DNA of 64,000 nt from Rufibacter ruber (GCF_001647275.1 NZ_LRMM01000015.1:25924-89923), one strand, 5' to 3'; positions 42,261 to 51,678 are shown, counted from the first letter of the stretch. Numbers and translations: made by a program. Notes: a model not told the origin generated them from the letters alone.

Positions 42261-42872
42261 ATGGCAGAAAACCAGTTCATTTGTGAGAAGATGATAAATC
42301 ACTTTGATGAAATCCTGACTGGCTTCGGTTTTGTTTCCTCCTTATCCAGACAACAGTTTGTGAACCATGCGCAGGTGCTAGAGTTCCCTAAGAACCAGGA
42401 GATTTTTGCAGAGGGTAAGAAAAACACCTTTGAATACCTGCTCTTGTCCGGTATTTCCCACCGGTACACTTTTACTGATTCGGGAGAAATGGTTACCACT
42501 GGCCTCTATGTGGCACCCGCGGTGATCACCCCCCATTTTGCCAGGACAAGCCAGGGGAAAAGCATGTTCAGTTTGCAGTCACTAACGGAGGTGGTGCTGG
42601 CAGCCATACCCGTGGCTGAACTGGACAGGTTAAGAAGCAGCCTGTCCGAGTTCAGGGACTTTGGGCAGCGGGTGATAGAACAGGAACTTGTCCAGAGCAT
42701 CCAGCAGGAAGTGACCTTCCGGTCCTTCAGCGCCAAAGAAAGGCTTCTGGCCCTCCGGAGAAGATACCCCTTGCTGGAAAACCTGATCCCCCATCACATC
42801 ATTGCCTCCTATCTGGGGATCACCCATGTCTCTTTCAGCCGGCTGAGAAAAGAACTTGCCCTTGAAGAATGA
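42261..42872 (+). CDS. Crp/Fnr-type transcriptional regulator
   Basis: 203 residues. An N-terminal cyclic-nucleotide-binding-like domain (RQQFVNHAQVLEFPKNQEIFAEGKKNTFEYLLLSGISHRYTFTDSGE) is followed by a long linker helix (IEQELVQSIQQEVTFRSFSAKERLLALRRRYPLLENLIPHHIIASYLGITHVSFSRLRKEL). The last 30 residues form a helix-turn-helix. Effector-binding residues of CAP are not conserved, which is usual in Bacteroidota members. It lies 75 bp upstream of a co-directional alpha/beta hydrolase, a plausible target. Confidence 0.85.
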   Translation: MAENQFICEKMINHFDEILTGFGFVSSLSRQQFVNHAQVLEFPKNQEIFAEGKKNTFEYLLLSGISHRYTFTDSGEMVTTGLYVAPAVITPHFARTSQGKSMFSLQSLTEVVLAAIPVAELDRLRSSLSEFRDFGQRVIEQELVQSIQQEVTFRSFSAKERLLALRRRYPLLENLIPHHIIASYLGITHVSFSRLRKELALEE

Positions 42873-42947
42873 TTTTATCAAATGATAACAGAGGGGGCGG
42901 TATTTTAGTCCACTTTTGCCTCATTCACCATAAAAACAGGTTGAGGC

Positions 42948-43853
42948 ATGAGACATACATTCTTCAGGTTAGCCGTGCTGGTTTCTTTCACCGCAACTGT
43001 ACAGGCTGGTATGGCGCAGGAAACCAGCGTGCTTGATAACAAAGGCGATAAATTATTTACCACCCTTTACCCTAACCCCGGGAAAGAAACTGTTCTTCTC
43101 CTGCATGGGGGCCCGGGGTTTCCCAGTGACCTGGTAGAGGTAGTGCAAACCCTGAAAGACAACTATCAGGTAATTACCTTTCACCAGAGAGGCACTAAAA
43201 AATCTCCCTGCATAAGCAAAGATTATTCTATGCCAGCCTATCTCAGTGACATAGAAGCCATCAGAAAATACTACCAGCTAGACAAATTTCACCTGTGGGG
43301 CCACTCCTGGGGCGGGCTTTATGCCCAGATTTATGCCAATCAATTCCCCGAAAGGCTTGTGAGCCTGTTCTTGTGCTGTCCCGGGTCAGGCACCAATACA
43401 GAATGGCAGCAGACTGAAAAGGAGGTCATGCAGCTGAACAGGGCAAAATGCACCCACTGGCAGTGGGCAAAAATGGGTTGGAACAACGTATGGGGGGCAC
43501 TGGGGAGCGACAGGGCTTATAAGCGGCTCTTCACCCAGGTGATGAAAAACTACAATGATGGTTTCATTCAGACGGACGGCCTGGAGATTGATTTTGATTA
43601 CCTCAGGGCCGAACCCATCAATAAAACGCGGCCACAGATTGTCAAATACCCTATACTTGCCAGACAAGAAAACCCAGGCTTTCAGATTACCATTATTTAC
43701 GGGGATCAGGACATTTACAATGCAAGTAAAAACTTTGTCCTGAACCGGTACCCTACCGCTAAGACCGTCACCATCAAGAACAGTGGGCATATACCGTGGC
43801 TGCACAACCCTTCGGCTTATAAGGCAGCTTTGGAACAGCATTACCGGTTATAG
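42948..43853 (+). CDS. Exported alpha/beta hydrolase (proline iminopeptidase-like)
   Basis: 301 residues. Signal peptide ends QAGMAQE. Hydrolase elements: LLLHGGPGFPSDLVEV (oxyanion HGGPG), nucleophile elbow GHSWGGLYAQ with Ser near residue 122, acid in IIYGDQDIYNA, and His in IKNSGHIPWLHNP. HGGPG plus GxSxGG are typical of S33 proline iminopeptidase and related esterases. Periplasmic location inferred. The substrate is unknown. A bidirectional terminator follows. Confidence 0.85.
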   Translation: MRHTFFRLAVLVSFTATVQAGMAQETSVLDNKGDKLFTTLYPNPGKETVLLLHGGPGFPSDLVEVVQTLKDNYQVITFHQRGTKKSPCISKDYSMPAYLSDIEAIRKYYQLDKFHLWGHSWGGLYAQIYANQFPERLVSLFLCCPGSGTNTEWQQTEKEVMQLNRAKCTHWQWAKMGWNNVWGALGSDRAYKRLFTQVMKNYNDGFIQTDGLEIDFDYLRAEPINKTRPQIVKYPILARQENPGFQITIIYGDQDIYNASKNFVLNRYPTAKTVTIKNSGHIPWLHNPSAYKAALEQHYRL

Positions 43854-43872
43854 GCACCGGGCAGCATCTGCT

Positions 43873-43947
43873 TAAAAAAAAGTCCTCCTGAGGGTCCTTT
43901 CCTGCTTGGTTAAAACATAGGAAGAACCCTCAGGAGGGCTTTTTTTA
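43873..43947. terminator. Bidirectional terminator
   Basis: A-run, AGTCCTCCTGAGGGT, 25-base loop, ACCCTCAGGAGGGCT, T-run. Between convergent hydrolase and DUF808 genes. Confidence 0.88.
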
Positions 43948-43977
43948 CCGTAATGAAGCTTAGTAGCAGTTATAGGT

Positions 43978-44904
43978 TTACCGGTTGTTTGACTTGAACA
44001 AGCCTTTCGCCATCCCTATTACTTTCTCAATCATAAACCCCAGCGCAATGCCAAAGACAGCACAGGCTACCACCTTGGCCAACCAGGCCAGAACCGGAAT
44101 TTGGGCCAGGGAGTGCTCCAGGTTCTCCAGGTGATGGTGCAGGTAAGGAATTCCGTGAATCACAATTTCAGCCCCTACCCAGAGCATGGCGGCCGTCCCC
44201 ACATACCCTAAGATCTTAAGGAAGCTGGGCATGAACTTGACAATGCCGCGGCCCATCTTTTGGGTTGAGGCATTGTTCTTCTTGGCCATGTGCAAGCCTA
44301 TGTCATCTGCTTTTACAATGAGCCCCACAAAACCGTACACGGCGGCGGTAATGAAAATGGCCACGGCCAACATCACAGCAATCTGGTTGAGCAACGGCTG
44401 GTCGGCTACGGTAGAATAGGTGATGGCTACAATCTCAGCCGACAAGATAAAGTCTGTTCTGATGGCGCTGGTCACGCGCTCCTTTTCCAGTTCCTCAGGG
44501 GTGATGACCTGCACGTCACCGGCCGCCTGCGCCTCCTCCGCCGCATGGGGGCTGAACATGCCGTGCACCTTCTCATAGCCTTCAAAGCAAAGAAAGGCGC
44601 CCCCCAGCATCAAGATGGGGGTAATGGCCCACGGGGCGAAGAATCCCAGAAGCAAAGCCGCCGGCCCCAGAAAAATAACCTTGTTGATAAAAGATTTCTT
44701 GGCAATCTGCCAGATGATGGAAAGCTCCCGCGAAGGGTCCAGCCCTACCACGTACTTAGGCGTGACAGCGGTGTCATCAATCACAATGCCAGACACTTTG
44801 CCGGTGGTTTTGGCTACCTGCGTGGGTACATCATCTAAACTTGCCGCACTGACTTTCACCAGCGCCGCCACATCATCTAAAAGAGCGAGAAGACCTGAGG
44901 CCAT
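43978..44904 (-). CDS. DUF808 (YedI-type) membrane protein
   Basis: 308 residues. The conserved start MASGLLALLDDVAALVKVSAASLDD and VAKTTGKVSGIVIDDTAVTPKYVVGLDPSREL are diagnostic of DUF808. Six to eight hydrophobic segments follow, including VIFLGPAALLLGFFAPWAITPILMLGGAFLCFEGYEKV and a C-terminal VLAWLAKVVACAVFGIALGFMIEKV. Integral inner-membrane protein of unknown role. Stands alone. Confidence 0.92.
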   Translation of the reverse strand: MASGLLALLDDVAALVKVSAASLDDVPTQVAKTTGKVSGIVIDDTAVTPKYVVGLDPSRELSIIWQIAKKSFINKVIFLGPAALLLGFFAPWAITPILMLGGAFLCFEGYEKVHGMFSPHAAEEAQAAGDVQVITPEELEKERVTSAIRTDFILSAEIVAITYSTVADQPLLNQIAVMLAVAIFITAAVYGFVGLIVKADDIGLHMAKKNNASTQKMGRGIVKFMPSFLKILGYVGTAAMLWVGAEIVIHGIPYLHHHLENLEHSLAQIPVLAWLAKVVACAVFGIALGFMIEKVIGMAKGLFKSNNR

Positions 44905-45190
44905 TAGGTTATAGTTGTTTATGGGGAATTAAATTCTTCTTTCAGTCCTGGGACAAATCTTTATTTTTTTGTGCAAGCCCGTCTTCGCCTCTCTTCCTCA
45001 GCTTCCGGCAAGCAGACTCTTTTTTACAGAATTGACCGCCTAAAGATAAAGCAACCGCGCCAGAATCATAGGCAATGGCCAACATTTCTGCAGCAGACAG
45101 GCCTGGGGGTGAATAACTGTGATTTACACCAAGCTAGAAACGGCCCCTGCCGGAATAAGTTGGCAGAGGGTCACCACCATAAACGCTTCT

Positions 45191-45230
45191 CTGTTTTAGG
45201 CCTGTTTTCGCAAAAACAGGCCTAAAACAG
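45191..45230. repeat. Perfect CTGTTTT palindrome, AGGCC/GGCCT variant (18-bp arms)
   Basis: CTGTTTTAGGCCTGTTTT, CGCA, exact complement. The first copy after the 8-kb gap; 1 bp from the stop of the TRIC gene. Confidence 0.95.
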
Positions 45231-45231
45231 A

Positions 45232-45867
45232 CTATTCCCCGGCGCTCAGATTCGGGAAGGCCCACTTTAGCCGCACCGCCAAAACCCTGATCAGGATGAT
45301 AATGCCCACGGCTACGCCGAAGGGGACTTCGGCGGGAACGGGAGCCAGGCGCATGAGCAGGTACGTCACCCCGCCCGCCAGACACGCCGTGGCGTAGATT
45401 TCCCTCCGGAAAATAAGCGGGATCTCATTGCAGAGAATATCCCGCACCACCCCGCCAAAAACAGCGCTTACCACCCCCATCACCAGGGCTATCAGCGGGG
45501 GCACACCCAGCCGGAGGGCTTTCTCCATTCCCAACACCGTAAAGAGGGCAATTCCCACGGTGTCAAACAAAAACATGGTGCGCCTGAATCGGCCAATGTC
45601 TCTCCTGAAAACCAGGGTGACCAGCACTGACACAAAAACGGTTACCAGAAACCTCTCTTCCTGCATCCAGATGGGCTGCAGGTTGAGCAGAAGGTCCCGC
45701 AAAGTACCTCCGCCCAGCGCCGTCACAAACGCAATCACACTCGCGCCAAACGGGTCCAGTTTTTTATCTGCGGCGGTAAGTGTGCCGCTGATGGCGAACA
45801 CAAACGTTCCCACTACATCAATAACAGGAATAAGCGCAAAGGAGGGCAAGTCTGGCATAGGCGGCAA
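45232..45867 (-). CDS. Trimeric intracellular cation channel (TRIC/UPF0126) family membrane protein
   Basis: 211 residues built of two repeats, each with three membrane helices: VIDVVGTFVFAISGTLTAADKKLDPFGASVIAFVTALGGGTLRDLLL and, after a break, ALFTVLGMEKALRLGVPPLIALVMGVVSAVFGGVVRDILCNEIPL. The paired GGGTLRD and GGVVRD motifs at the ends of helices are typical. Prokaryotic TRIC-like proteins conduct potassium or related cations; physiological role not tested. Confidence 0.9.
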   Translation of the reverse strand: MPPMPDLPSFALIPVIDVVGTFVFAISGTLTAADKKLDPFGASVIAFVTALGGGTLRDLLLNLQPIWMQEERFLVTVFVSVLVTLVFRRDIGRFRRTMFLFDTVGIALFTVLGMEKALRLGVPPLIALVMGVVSAVFGGVVRDILCNEIPLIFRREIYATACLAGGVTYLLMRLAPVPAEVPFGVAVGIIILIRVLAVRLKWAFPNLSAGE

Positions 45868-46007
45868 GTGAAAGATGAAACTACGGCATAAGCGGCAGAA
45901 AATCTAAAGGCTGCTGAAATTTGTACTGCCCCTACAAACAGATGACGCAAACAGGAACAGGCATTTTATCCCCCTTTTGCGGGAGCAAACGAGCCTTTTC
46001 TTACTGT

Positions 46008-46019
46008 GATCACGTGATC
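46008..46019. promoter_or_regulatory. Possible palindromic operator GATCACGTGATC
   Basis: A perfect 12-bp inverted repeat in the divergent space between TRIC and icmF genes. No factor is assigned; it may also be a chance GTGATC/GATCAC palindrome. Confidence 0.3.
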
Positions 46020-46039
46020 GTTTCTTCCGTGCCTGCAGC

Positions 46040-46106
46040 GGCCCCACCCCTTTTCTGTTAGCCTGTTTTTCTGAAAACAGGCCTAAAACAGAAAAGGGGT
46101 GGGGCC
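46040..46106. repeat. CTGTTTT palindrome with stems extended by GGCCCCACCCCTTTT
   Basis: The usual 38-base core is flanked by GGCCCCACCCCTTTT and AAAAGGGGTGGGGCC, giving a stem of about 30 bp with one small bulge. Confidence 0.9.
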
Positions 46107-46252
46107 TCCTATTGCCAATGGTGAACCCTAATCAATAGCACCTTCTTCTGCCGCAGGCTTTTTCCATGGCGTCACCTCTTCCCTTTTCTGCTGTCAGTTT
46201 TGTTGCTTGTGAGTAGAGGAATACGGTAAGCAATTGACCAACTGAACAAATA

Positions 46253-46294
46253 GCGTTTTTTGGCTGTTTTCAGAAAAGTAGGCCAGAAACAGGA
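46253..46294. repeat. Imperfect CTGTTTT palindrome
   Basis: GCGTTTTTTGGCTGTTTTC, loop, GAAAAGTAGGCCAGAAACAGG. Confidence 0.7.
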
Positions 46295-46371
46295 CGGGTG
46301 ACTTTTGCCAGCCCGTTCCATTCTATCTTAAAATTCGTACTTTCGCATACCAATCACTAGCAACCTAACAA

Positions 46372-47013
46372 ATGTCAGTTACCACTGTACAACCTTATAA
46401 ACCGGTCAACCATATCCGAATTGTAACGGCCGCCTCTCTGTTTGACGGCCATGACGCGTCTATCAACATCATGCGCCGCATCATCCAGGCATCGGGGGCC
46501 GAGGTCATTCACCTGGGCCACAACCGCTCAGTGCAGGAGATTGTGGACTGCGCCATTCAGGAAGACGCCCAGGCCATTGCCATCACCAGCTACCAGGGCG
46601 GCCACCTGGAGTACTTCAAATACATGTATGACCTGCTGCAGGAGCGGGGCTGCGGCCACGTACGGATCTTTGGCGGCGGTGGCGGCGTGATTCTGCCCAC
46701 TGAGATTGAAGAACTGCACGGCTACGGCATCGCGCGCATCTACTCCCCAGACGACGGACGCGCCATGGGCCTGCAGGGCATGATCAACGACATGCTGGAG
46801 AAATGCGACTTCCCTACCGGCCAGAACCTGAACGGCGAGGTGAAGCACCTGAAAGAAAAAGACATCAAATCCATTGCCCGCCTTATCTCTGCCGCCGAGA
46901 ATTTCCCGGAGGAATTTGCGAAGGTAAAAAAGACCTCACCCCAGCCCTCTCCCGCGGAGAGGGAGATAAAAACACCCCCTCTCCGCGGGAGAGGGGGCCT
47001 GGGGGTGAGGTGA
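46372..47013 (+). CDS. icmF: IcmF N-terminal part: B12-binding domain, separated from the rest by a repeat insertion
   Basis: 213 residues. Residues 10-145 are a cobalamin-binding domain: [20 protein letters not shown] contains the base-off DxHxxG motif whose His binds cobalt, followed by [15 protein letters not shown] and IFGGGGGVI. From about residue 190 ([10 protein letters not shown]) the frame runs into a palindromic repeat and encodes [21 protein letters not shown], then stops at TGA 47011. In known IcmF this domain is fused to a GTPase and mutase domain, which here continue in another frame at 47010. The stop TGA overlaps the GTG of the next frame (GTGA). Confidence 0.88.
   Translation: MSVTTVQPYKPVNHIRIVTAASLFDGHDASINIMRRIIQASGAEVIHLGHNRSVQEIVDCAIQEDAQAIAITSYQGGHLEYFKYMYDLLQERGCGHVRIFGGGGGVILPTEIEELHGYGIARIYSPDDGRAMGLQGMINDMLEKCDFPTGQNLNGEVKHLKEKDIKSIARLISAAENFPEEFAKVKKTSPQPSPAEREIKTPPLRGRGGLGVR
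46933..47011. repeat. CCCTCTCCGCGG-type palindrome inserted in icmF
   Basis: Arms ACCTCACCCCAGCCCTCTCC and GGAGAGGGGGCCTGGGGGTG with CCCGCGGAGAGGG/CCCTCTCCGCGGG inner pairs and a short AT-rich centre. Smaller relatives lie at 9815-9850 and 35112-35142. It adds about 80 bases to the linker between the B12 and G-protein domains and breaks the frame. Confidence 0.88.
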
Positions 47014-49811
47014 CCACCCCCGTGCTGGGCATTACGGGTACCGGCGGGGCCGGAAAATCTTCTCTGGTAGATGAGCTGGTGCGCCGTTTCCTGATGGATT
47101 TTCAGGACAAGACCATCGCCATTATTTCAGTGGACCCGTCTAAGCGCAAAACGGGCGGCGCCCTGTTGGGCGATAGAATACGCATGAACGCCATCAGCAA
47201 CAGCCGGGTGTACATGCGCTCGCTGGCCACGCGCCAGAGCAATCTTGCCCTGAGCCGCTACGTGCAAGACGCCGTGGACATTGTAAAAGCCGCCCACTTT
47301 GATCTGATTATCCTGGAGACCTCGGGCATTGGCCAGTCAGACACCGAGATAATTGAGCATTCAGACGCCAGCCTGTACGTGATGACGCCCGAGTATGGCG
47401 CCGCTACCCAGCTGGAGAAAATTGACATGCTGGATTTTGCCGATATCATTGCGCTGAACAAGTTTGACAAGCGCGGGGCCCTGGATGCGCTGCGCGACGT
47501 GAAGAAACAATACAAGCGCAACCACCAGCTCTGGGACGTGTCTGATGAGGAAATTCCGGTGTTCGGCACCATCGCCTCGCAGTTCAACGACCCCGGCATG
47601 AACCGCCTGTACAAAGCCGTGATGGCGAAGATTTCTGAGAAGACCGGCATCACGTTTGACTCTCAGATGCAGGCCACCGGCGAGATGTCTGAGAAAGTGT
47701 ACATCATTCCGCCCAGCCGCACCCGCTACCTTTCTGAGATTGCCGAGAACAACCGCAGCTATGACAAATGGGTGCAGGATCAGGCCGCCGTGGCGCAGAA
47801 ACTGTACGGCATCCGGCAGTCTATTGAAGCCATCCAGGCCATTGAGGTAGAAGATAAAGACCGCTTGATCAAAGGGTTGGAGTACGCCTATGAAGAAACT
47901 GCTTTAAAGCTGGACGGCCAGAACAAGAAGCTGCTGGAGCAATGGCCTGAGAAGCGGCAGAGTTACAAAAACGAATTCTACGAATTCAAGGTGCGCGATA
48001 AGGTGCTCAAGGTGAAAACCCACACCACCAGCCTCTCCCACCTGGAAATCCCCAAAGTAGCCACCCCGCGTTATGAGGCCTGGGGCGATTTATTGAAGTG
48101 GAACCTGCAGGAGAACGTGCCGGGCGAGTTCCCGTACACCGCGGGCGTGTTCCCGTTCAAGCGTGAAGGCGAAGACCCTACCCGTATGTTCGCGGGCGAA
48201 GGCGGGCCGGAGCGTACCAACCGCCGTTTCCACTATGTGAGCAAAGGCTTGCCGGCCAAGCGCCTCTCCACCGCCTTTGACTCCGTGACCCTGTACGGCG
48301 AAGACCCGGATTTGCGCCCAGACATTTATGGGAAGATAGGAAACTCCGGCGTGAGCATTGCCTGCCTTGATGATGCCAAGAAACTGTATTCCGGTTTCAA
48401 CCTGGCGCACCCCATGACATCGGTGTCTATGACCATCAACGGTCCGGCCGCCATGTTGACCGGCTTTTTCATGAACGCCGCCATTGACCAGCAGTGCGAA
48501 CTCTACATCAAAGAGAACGGTCTGGAGGCTGAAGTGGAAGCCCAGATTGAGGCTATTTTCCAGAAAACAGGCCAGAAACACCCCCGCTACCAAGGTGACC
48601 TGCCCGAAGGGAATGATGGCCTGGGCCTGATGCTCTTAGGTGTGACCGGCGACCAGGTGTTGCCCGCCGAGGTGTATGCCCAAATCAAAGAACGCACCTT
48701 GGCCTCGGTACGCGGTACCGTGCAGGCCGATATCCTGAAGGAAGACCAGGCGCAGAACACCTGTATCTTCAGCACCGAGTTTGCGCTGCGGTTGATGGGT
48801 GACGTACAGCAGTATTTCATTGACCACAACGTACGCAATTTCTACTCGGTTTCTATTTCAGGCTACCACATAGCCGAGGCGGGCGCCAACCCTATTTCCC
48901 AATTGGCGTTTACGCTGGCCAACGGCTTTACCTTTGTGGAGTACTACGTGAGCCGCGGCATGGACATCAACGCCTTTGCGCCCAACCTGAGCTTCTTCTT
49001 CTCCAACGGCATTGACCCTGAATATGCGGTCATCGGGCGAGTAGCCCGCAGAATTTGGGCGAAGGCCATGAAGCTGAAATACGGCGCCAACGCCCGCTCG
49101 CAGATGTTGAAGTACCATATCCAGACCTCGGGCCGCTCTTTGCACGCGCAGGAGATTGACTTCAATGACATCAGAACCACGCTGCAGGCGCTGTACGCGA
49201 TTTATGACAACTGTAACTCCCTGCATACCAACGCATATGACGAGGCTATTACAACCCCTACTGAAGCATCGGTACGCCGGGCAATGGCCATTCAGCTTAT
49301 TATTAACCGCGAGTTGGGCTTAGCCAAAAACGAGAACCCGCTGCAAGGTTCCTTCATCATTGAAGAACTGACCGACCTGGTAGAAGAGGCAGTATTGCTG
49401 GAGTTTGACCGCATCACCGAGCGCGGCGGCGTGTTGGGCGCCATGGAAACCATGTACCAGCGCGGTAAGATTCAGGAGGAAAGCTTGTACTATGAGACCC
49501 TCAAGCATACCGGCGAGTACCCCATCATTGGGGTGAACACCTTCCTGAGCAGCCAGGGCTCCCCTACCGTTATTCCTTCTGAAGTAATCAGGGCTACTGA
49601 GGAGGAGAAGCAGTACCAGATTTCCATGCTGCAGGAACTGCACGCCCGGCACGCTGACAAAGCCCCGGCAATGCTTAAGCAACTGCAGGAGGTGGCTATC
49701 CAGAACGGTAACATCTTTGACGCACTCATGGAAGTGTCTAAATACTGCTCTCTGGGCCAGATCACCAATGCCCTGTTTGCCGTAGGCGGACAATACCGCC
49801 GGAACATGTAA
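47010..49811 (+). CDS. icmF: IcmF C-terminal part: MeaB-like GTPase plus isobutyryl-CoA mutase domain
   Basis: 933 residues from GTG 47010 ([20 protein letters not shown]); the longer open frame back to 46803 is a shadow of the upstream domain. Residues 1-290 are the MeaB/ArgK G-domain with P-loop GTGGAGKSS and switch-like ETSGIGQSD; the NKFD motif is present as [11 protein letters not shown]. Residues about 400-930 form the mutase barrel ([62 protein letters not shown]). It interconverts isobutyryl- and n-butyryl-CoA (or related acyl-CoA) with adenosylcobalamin. Ends close to a terminator at 49853. Confidence 0.9.
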   Translation: MTTPVLGITGTGGAGKSSLVDELVRRFLMDFQDKTIAIISVDPSKRKTGGALLGDRIRMNAISNSRVYMRSLATRQSNLALSRYVQDAVDIVKAAHFDLIILETSGIGQSDTEIIEHSDASLYVMTPEYGAATQLEKIDMLDFADIIALNKFDKRGALDALRDVKKQYKRNHQLWDVSDEEIPVFGTIASQFNDPGMNRLYKAVMAKISEKTGITFDSQMQATGEMSEKVYIIPPSRTRYLSEIAENNRSYDKWVQDQAAVAQKLYGIRQSIEAIQAIEVEDKDRLIKGLEYAYEETALKLDGQNKKLLEQWPEKRQSYKNEFYEFKVRDKVLKVKTHTTSLSHLEIPKVATPRYEAWGDLLKWNLQENVPGEFPYTAGVFPFKREGEDPTRMFAGEGGPERTNRRFHYVSKGLPAKRLSTAFDSVTLYGEDPDLRPDIYGKIGNSGVSIACLDDAKKLYSGFNLAHPMTSVSMTINGPAAMLTGFFMNAAIDQQCELYIKENGLEAEVEAQIEAIFQKTGQKHPRYQGDLPEGNDGLGLMLLGVTGDQVLPAEVYAQIKERTLASVRGTVQADILKEDQAQNTCIFSTEFALRLMGDVQQYFIDHNVRNFYSVSISGYHIAEAGANPISQLAFTLANGFTFVEYYVSRGMDINAFAPNLSFFFSNGIDPEYAVIGRVARRIWAKAMKLKYGANARSQMLKYHIQTSGRSLHAQEIDFNDIRTTLQALYAIYDNCNSLHTNAYDEAITTPTEASVRRAMAIQLIINRELGLAKNENPLQGSFIIEELTDLVEEAVLLEFDRITERGGVLGAMETMYQRGKIQEESLYYETLKHTGEYPIIGVNTFLSSQGSPTVIPSEVIRATEEEKQYQISMLQELHARHADKAPAMLKQLQEVAIQNGNIFDALMEVSKYCSLGQITNALFAVGGQYRRNM

Positions 49812-49852
49812 AACCTTTGGCCAGAGCCAACGCTGTTTTTAACCTGTTTTCA

Positions 49853-49888
49853 GAAAAGGAGCCGATAAACGTCGGCTCCTTTTTTTAT
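49853..49888 (+). terminator. Terminator after icmF
   Basis: AGGAGCCGA, loop TAAACG, TCGGCTCCTTTTTTT. Confidence 0.85.
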
Positions 49889-50379
49889 GAGGGTTTGGGG
49901 GCATTTCAGGTATATCGCTCACATAATGCAACGGCAGGTTTCTGTCAGCTTTGTGCAATGGAGACACAAAATTGAAGAACCACTGAAACCGGCTGGTGTT
50001 TACAATCCTTTCGGGAGGAAAATTTAATATCTGTTGTCCGCTTTGAGATAGGGCATCCCACTGAACATGGTGGCCATTGCCAGGACATATTTAGCAGCTG
50101 AATCCCCGTCCTGGCCGTTCCTAACCAGGGGTAAGAATAAAGTGGATTGGCAATGAACAGGAAGTAGTGATTTAGATAATTTACATCTGCCGTTATGGGT
50201 TTAACAGAGAATTTCCGCCTAAGGTTGAGTCTGCCCAACAGAACATAACTCCTTCATAGCGGGCTGTTTAACAGGCAAAAGATATAACCTTAACTAAAGC
50301 ATAACCTGGAGAACACACTGGAGTAAACTCATTTGCATTATTTTACGTTTATAGTATAAACCAAAAATAGCTGCAGGCC
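49889..50379. other. Intergenic stretch before the small membrane peptide gene
   Basis: About 490 bp without a credible gene. A minus-strand 97-codon frame (49945-50238) has no recognisable domain, no start context and an odd composition, so it is not called. No palindrome copy lies here. Confidence 0.5.
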
Positions 50380-50508
50380 ATGAAAACAATTTCTACACTC
50401 TCGTCCCTCTTAGTTATAGGCGCTTTGGGCATCTTGGCCTCAACCTGGCTTTCTACTCCAGATTTGTCTATTGACCTCTCAGACGAAGAAACCCACCTGT
50501 ATCTCTAA
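50380..50508 (+). CDS. Small single-pass membrane peptide (42 residues)
   Basis: ATG 50380 to TAA 50506 encodes MKTISTLSSLLVIGALGILA followed by STWLSTPDLSIDLSDEE and THLYL. One hydrophobic segment is followed by an acidic tail. It is followed within 25 bp by a strong terminator (50534), supporting a stand-alone transcript. No family recognised. Coding status inferred from structure only. Confidence 0.5.
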   Translation: MKTISTLSSLLVIGALGILASTWLSTPDLSIDLSDEETHLYL

Positions 50509-50533
50509 ACCCTGTATAAGCTTTGAACCTCTG

Positions 50534-50560
50534 AACCCCGCCCTGGCGGGGTTTTACTTT
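50534..50560 (+). terminator. Intrinsic terminator
   Basis: AACCCCGCC, CT, GGCGGGGTTTTAC, followed by a T-rich tract. Confidence 0.88.
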
Positions 50561-50612
50561 TTTTGCTCATCTATTTCAGCTGAGCGCCGTACCTTTACCC
50601 AAAATAAACACT

Positions 50613-51233
50613 ATGGAATTAAAAGACCTTTCACAGAAAATCAGCTACATTATTGGCCGTGACATGGCCGCTAACTTCAAAAAACAAGGCATTGACATTG
50701 AGCCGGAGTCTCTCCTTTTTGGCTTGAAGGAAGCCCTTGCAGGTACCCCCTCAAAGCTTAGCCAGGAAGAGGTACAGTCTTCTATGATGCAGTTGCAGCT
50801 CCAGATGCAGGAGAAGCAGCAGGCAAACGCCGGGGCGGCCGGTGAGCAGAATAAAAAAGAGGGGGAAGCTTTTCTGCAGGAGAACAAGGGCAAAGAGGGC
50901 GTGAACACCTTACCGAGCGGCCTTCAGTACCAGGTGCTGGCGTCTGGATCAGGCAAGACCCCGTCCGGAAGCTCAAACGTGACCACCCATTACCATGGCA
51001 CCCTGATTGACGGCACCGTGTTTGACTCTTCCTATGAGCGCGGTGAACCCGCCACCTTCCCGGTAAACGGGGTAATTGCCGGCTGGACCGAAGCCCTGCA
51101 ACTCATGAAAGAGGGCGACAAGTGGCGTCTGTACATTCCCAGCAACCTGGCATATGGCGCGCGCGGAGCCGGTGCTGACATTGGGCCCAATGCTACCCTT
51201 ATCTTTGATGTGGAACTGTTGCAGGTTCATTAA
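50613..51233 (+). CDS. FKBP-type peptidyl-prolyl cis-trans isomerase (FklB/Mip-like)
   Basis: 206 residues with no signal peptide, so probably cytoplasmic. Residues 1-90 are the helical FKBP_N dimerisation domain (LKDLSQKISYIIGRDMAANFKKQGIDIEPESLLFGL, then a Gln-rich helix). Residues 110-205 are the FKBP catalytic domain: TLPSGLQYQVL, VTTHYHGTLIDGTVFDSSYERGEPATFPV, VIAGWTEALQLMKEGDKWRLYIPSNLAYG, with the conserved Tyr, Phe-Asp and Trp of the active pocket. It catalyses prolyl isomerisation as a chaperone. A terminator follows. Confidence 0.93.
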   Translation: MELKDLSQKISYIIGRDMAANFKKQGIDIEPESLLFGLKEALAGTPSKLSQEEVQSSMMQLQLQMQEKQQANAGAAGEQNKKEGEAFLQENKGKEGVNTLPSGLQYQVLASGSGKTPSGSSNVTTHYHGTLIDGTVFDSSYERGEPATFPVNGVIAGWTEALQLMKEGDKWRLYIPSNLAYGARGAGADIGPNATLIFDVELLQVH

Positions 51234-51242
51234 TAGCTACAA

Positions 51243-51279
51243 AGAAGACCTGTTGCAAAGCAGGTCTTCTTCTTTTTTA
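51243..51279 (+). terminator. Terminator after the FKBP gene
   Basis: AGAAGACCTG, TTGCAAAG, CAGGTCTTCTTCTTTTTT. Confidence 0.88.
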
Positions 51280-51468
51280 CCCCTTCCCCACTAAAGGCTT
51301 TTGTCCCTTCTCCATAGCGGCAAGCCGCCCCTCATCTGGCAAGGCGCATTTCCCAAAAAAACGGTTCCACCGCAGTATCAGCCGGCAAAGCTTACATTCA
51401 GAATTGGTGCTCAGGTGGTGCAACCACAATGAGCATGTTAACCGTGCTTCACAATAGAGGGATTATGA

Positions 51469-51509
51469 CTGTTTTCGGCCTGTTTTTGTGAAAACGGCTC
51501 CAAAACAGA
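51469..51509. repeat. Imperfect CTGTTTT palindrome
   Basis: ACTGTTTTCGGCCTGTTTTTG, then GAAAACGGCTCCAAAACAG. Confidence 0.78.
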
Positions 51510-51678
51510 AACAAAGGTTGGCTGGCGCCAGCCCGAAAAAAGAAGTGCGCGGGCGCAGGAATTTTACACGTCTTACTGCTTCAACAGGCCATGGTCTGCC
51601 CATAACTGTCCCAAGCTCCCTTGCCTGTGACGTTCCTTTCCGGAAGCGGCCACAAAAAAGAACGCTTGAAACAACAGT

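Larger units (their letters stand above)
45868..46371. other. Intergenic stretch upstream of icmF
   Basis: About 500 bp with no gene. It contains an extended palindrome (46040-46106), another imperfect copy (46253-46294) and a small perfect palindrome GATCACGTGATC at 46008-46019, whose 12 bp could be a protein-binding site. TACTTTCG at about 46339 resembles a -7 box. Confidence 0.55.

Noticed and set aside
46803..47009. ATG 46803 as start of the icmF C-terminal part
   Set aside because: This stretch is out of frame within the B12-domain gene and the repeat. GTG 47010 directly precedes the conserved [17 protein letters not shown].
48552..48584. Palindrome-like TTTTCCAGAAAACAGGCCAG inside icmF
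   Set aside because: Only one arm is present and the protein sequence there ([13 protein letters not shown]) is compatible with the family, so chance similarity is likely.
49945..50238. 97-codon minus-strand frame between icmF and the small membrane peptide
   Set aside because: No domain, unusual composition, no promoter or terminator that fits it.
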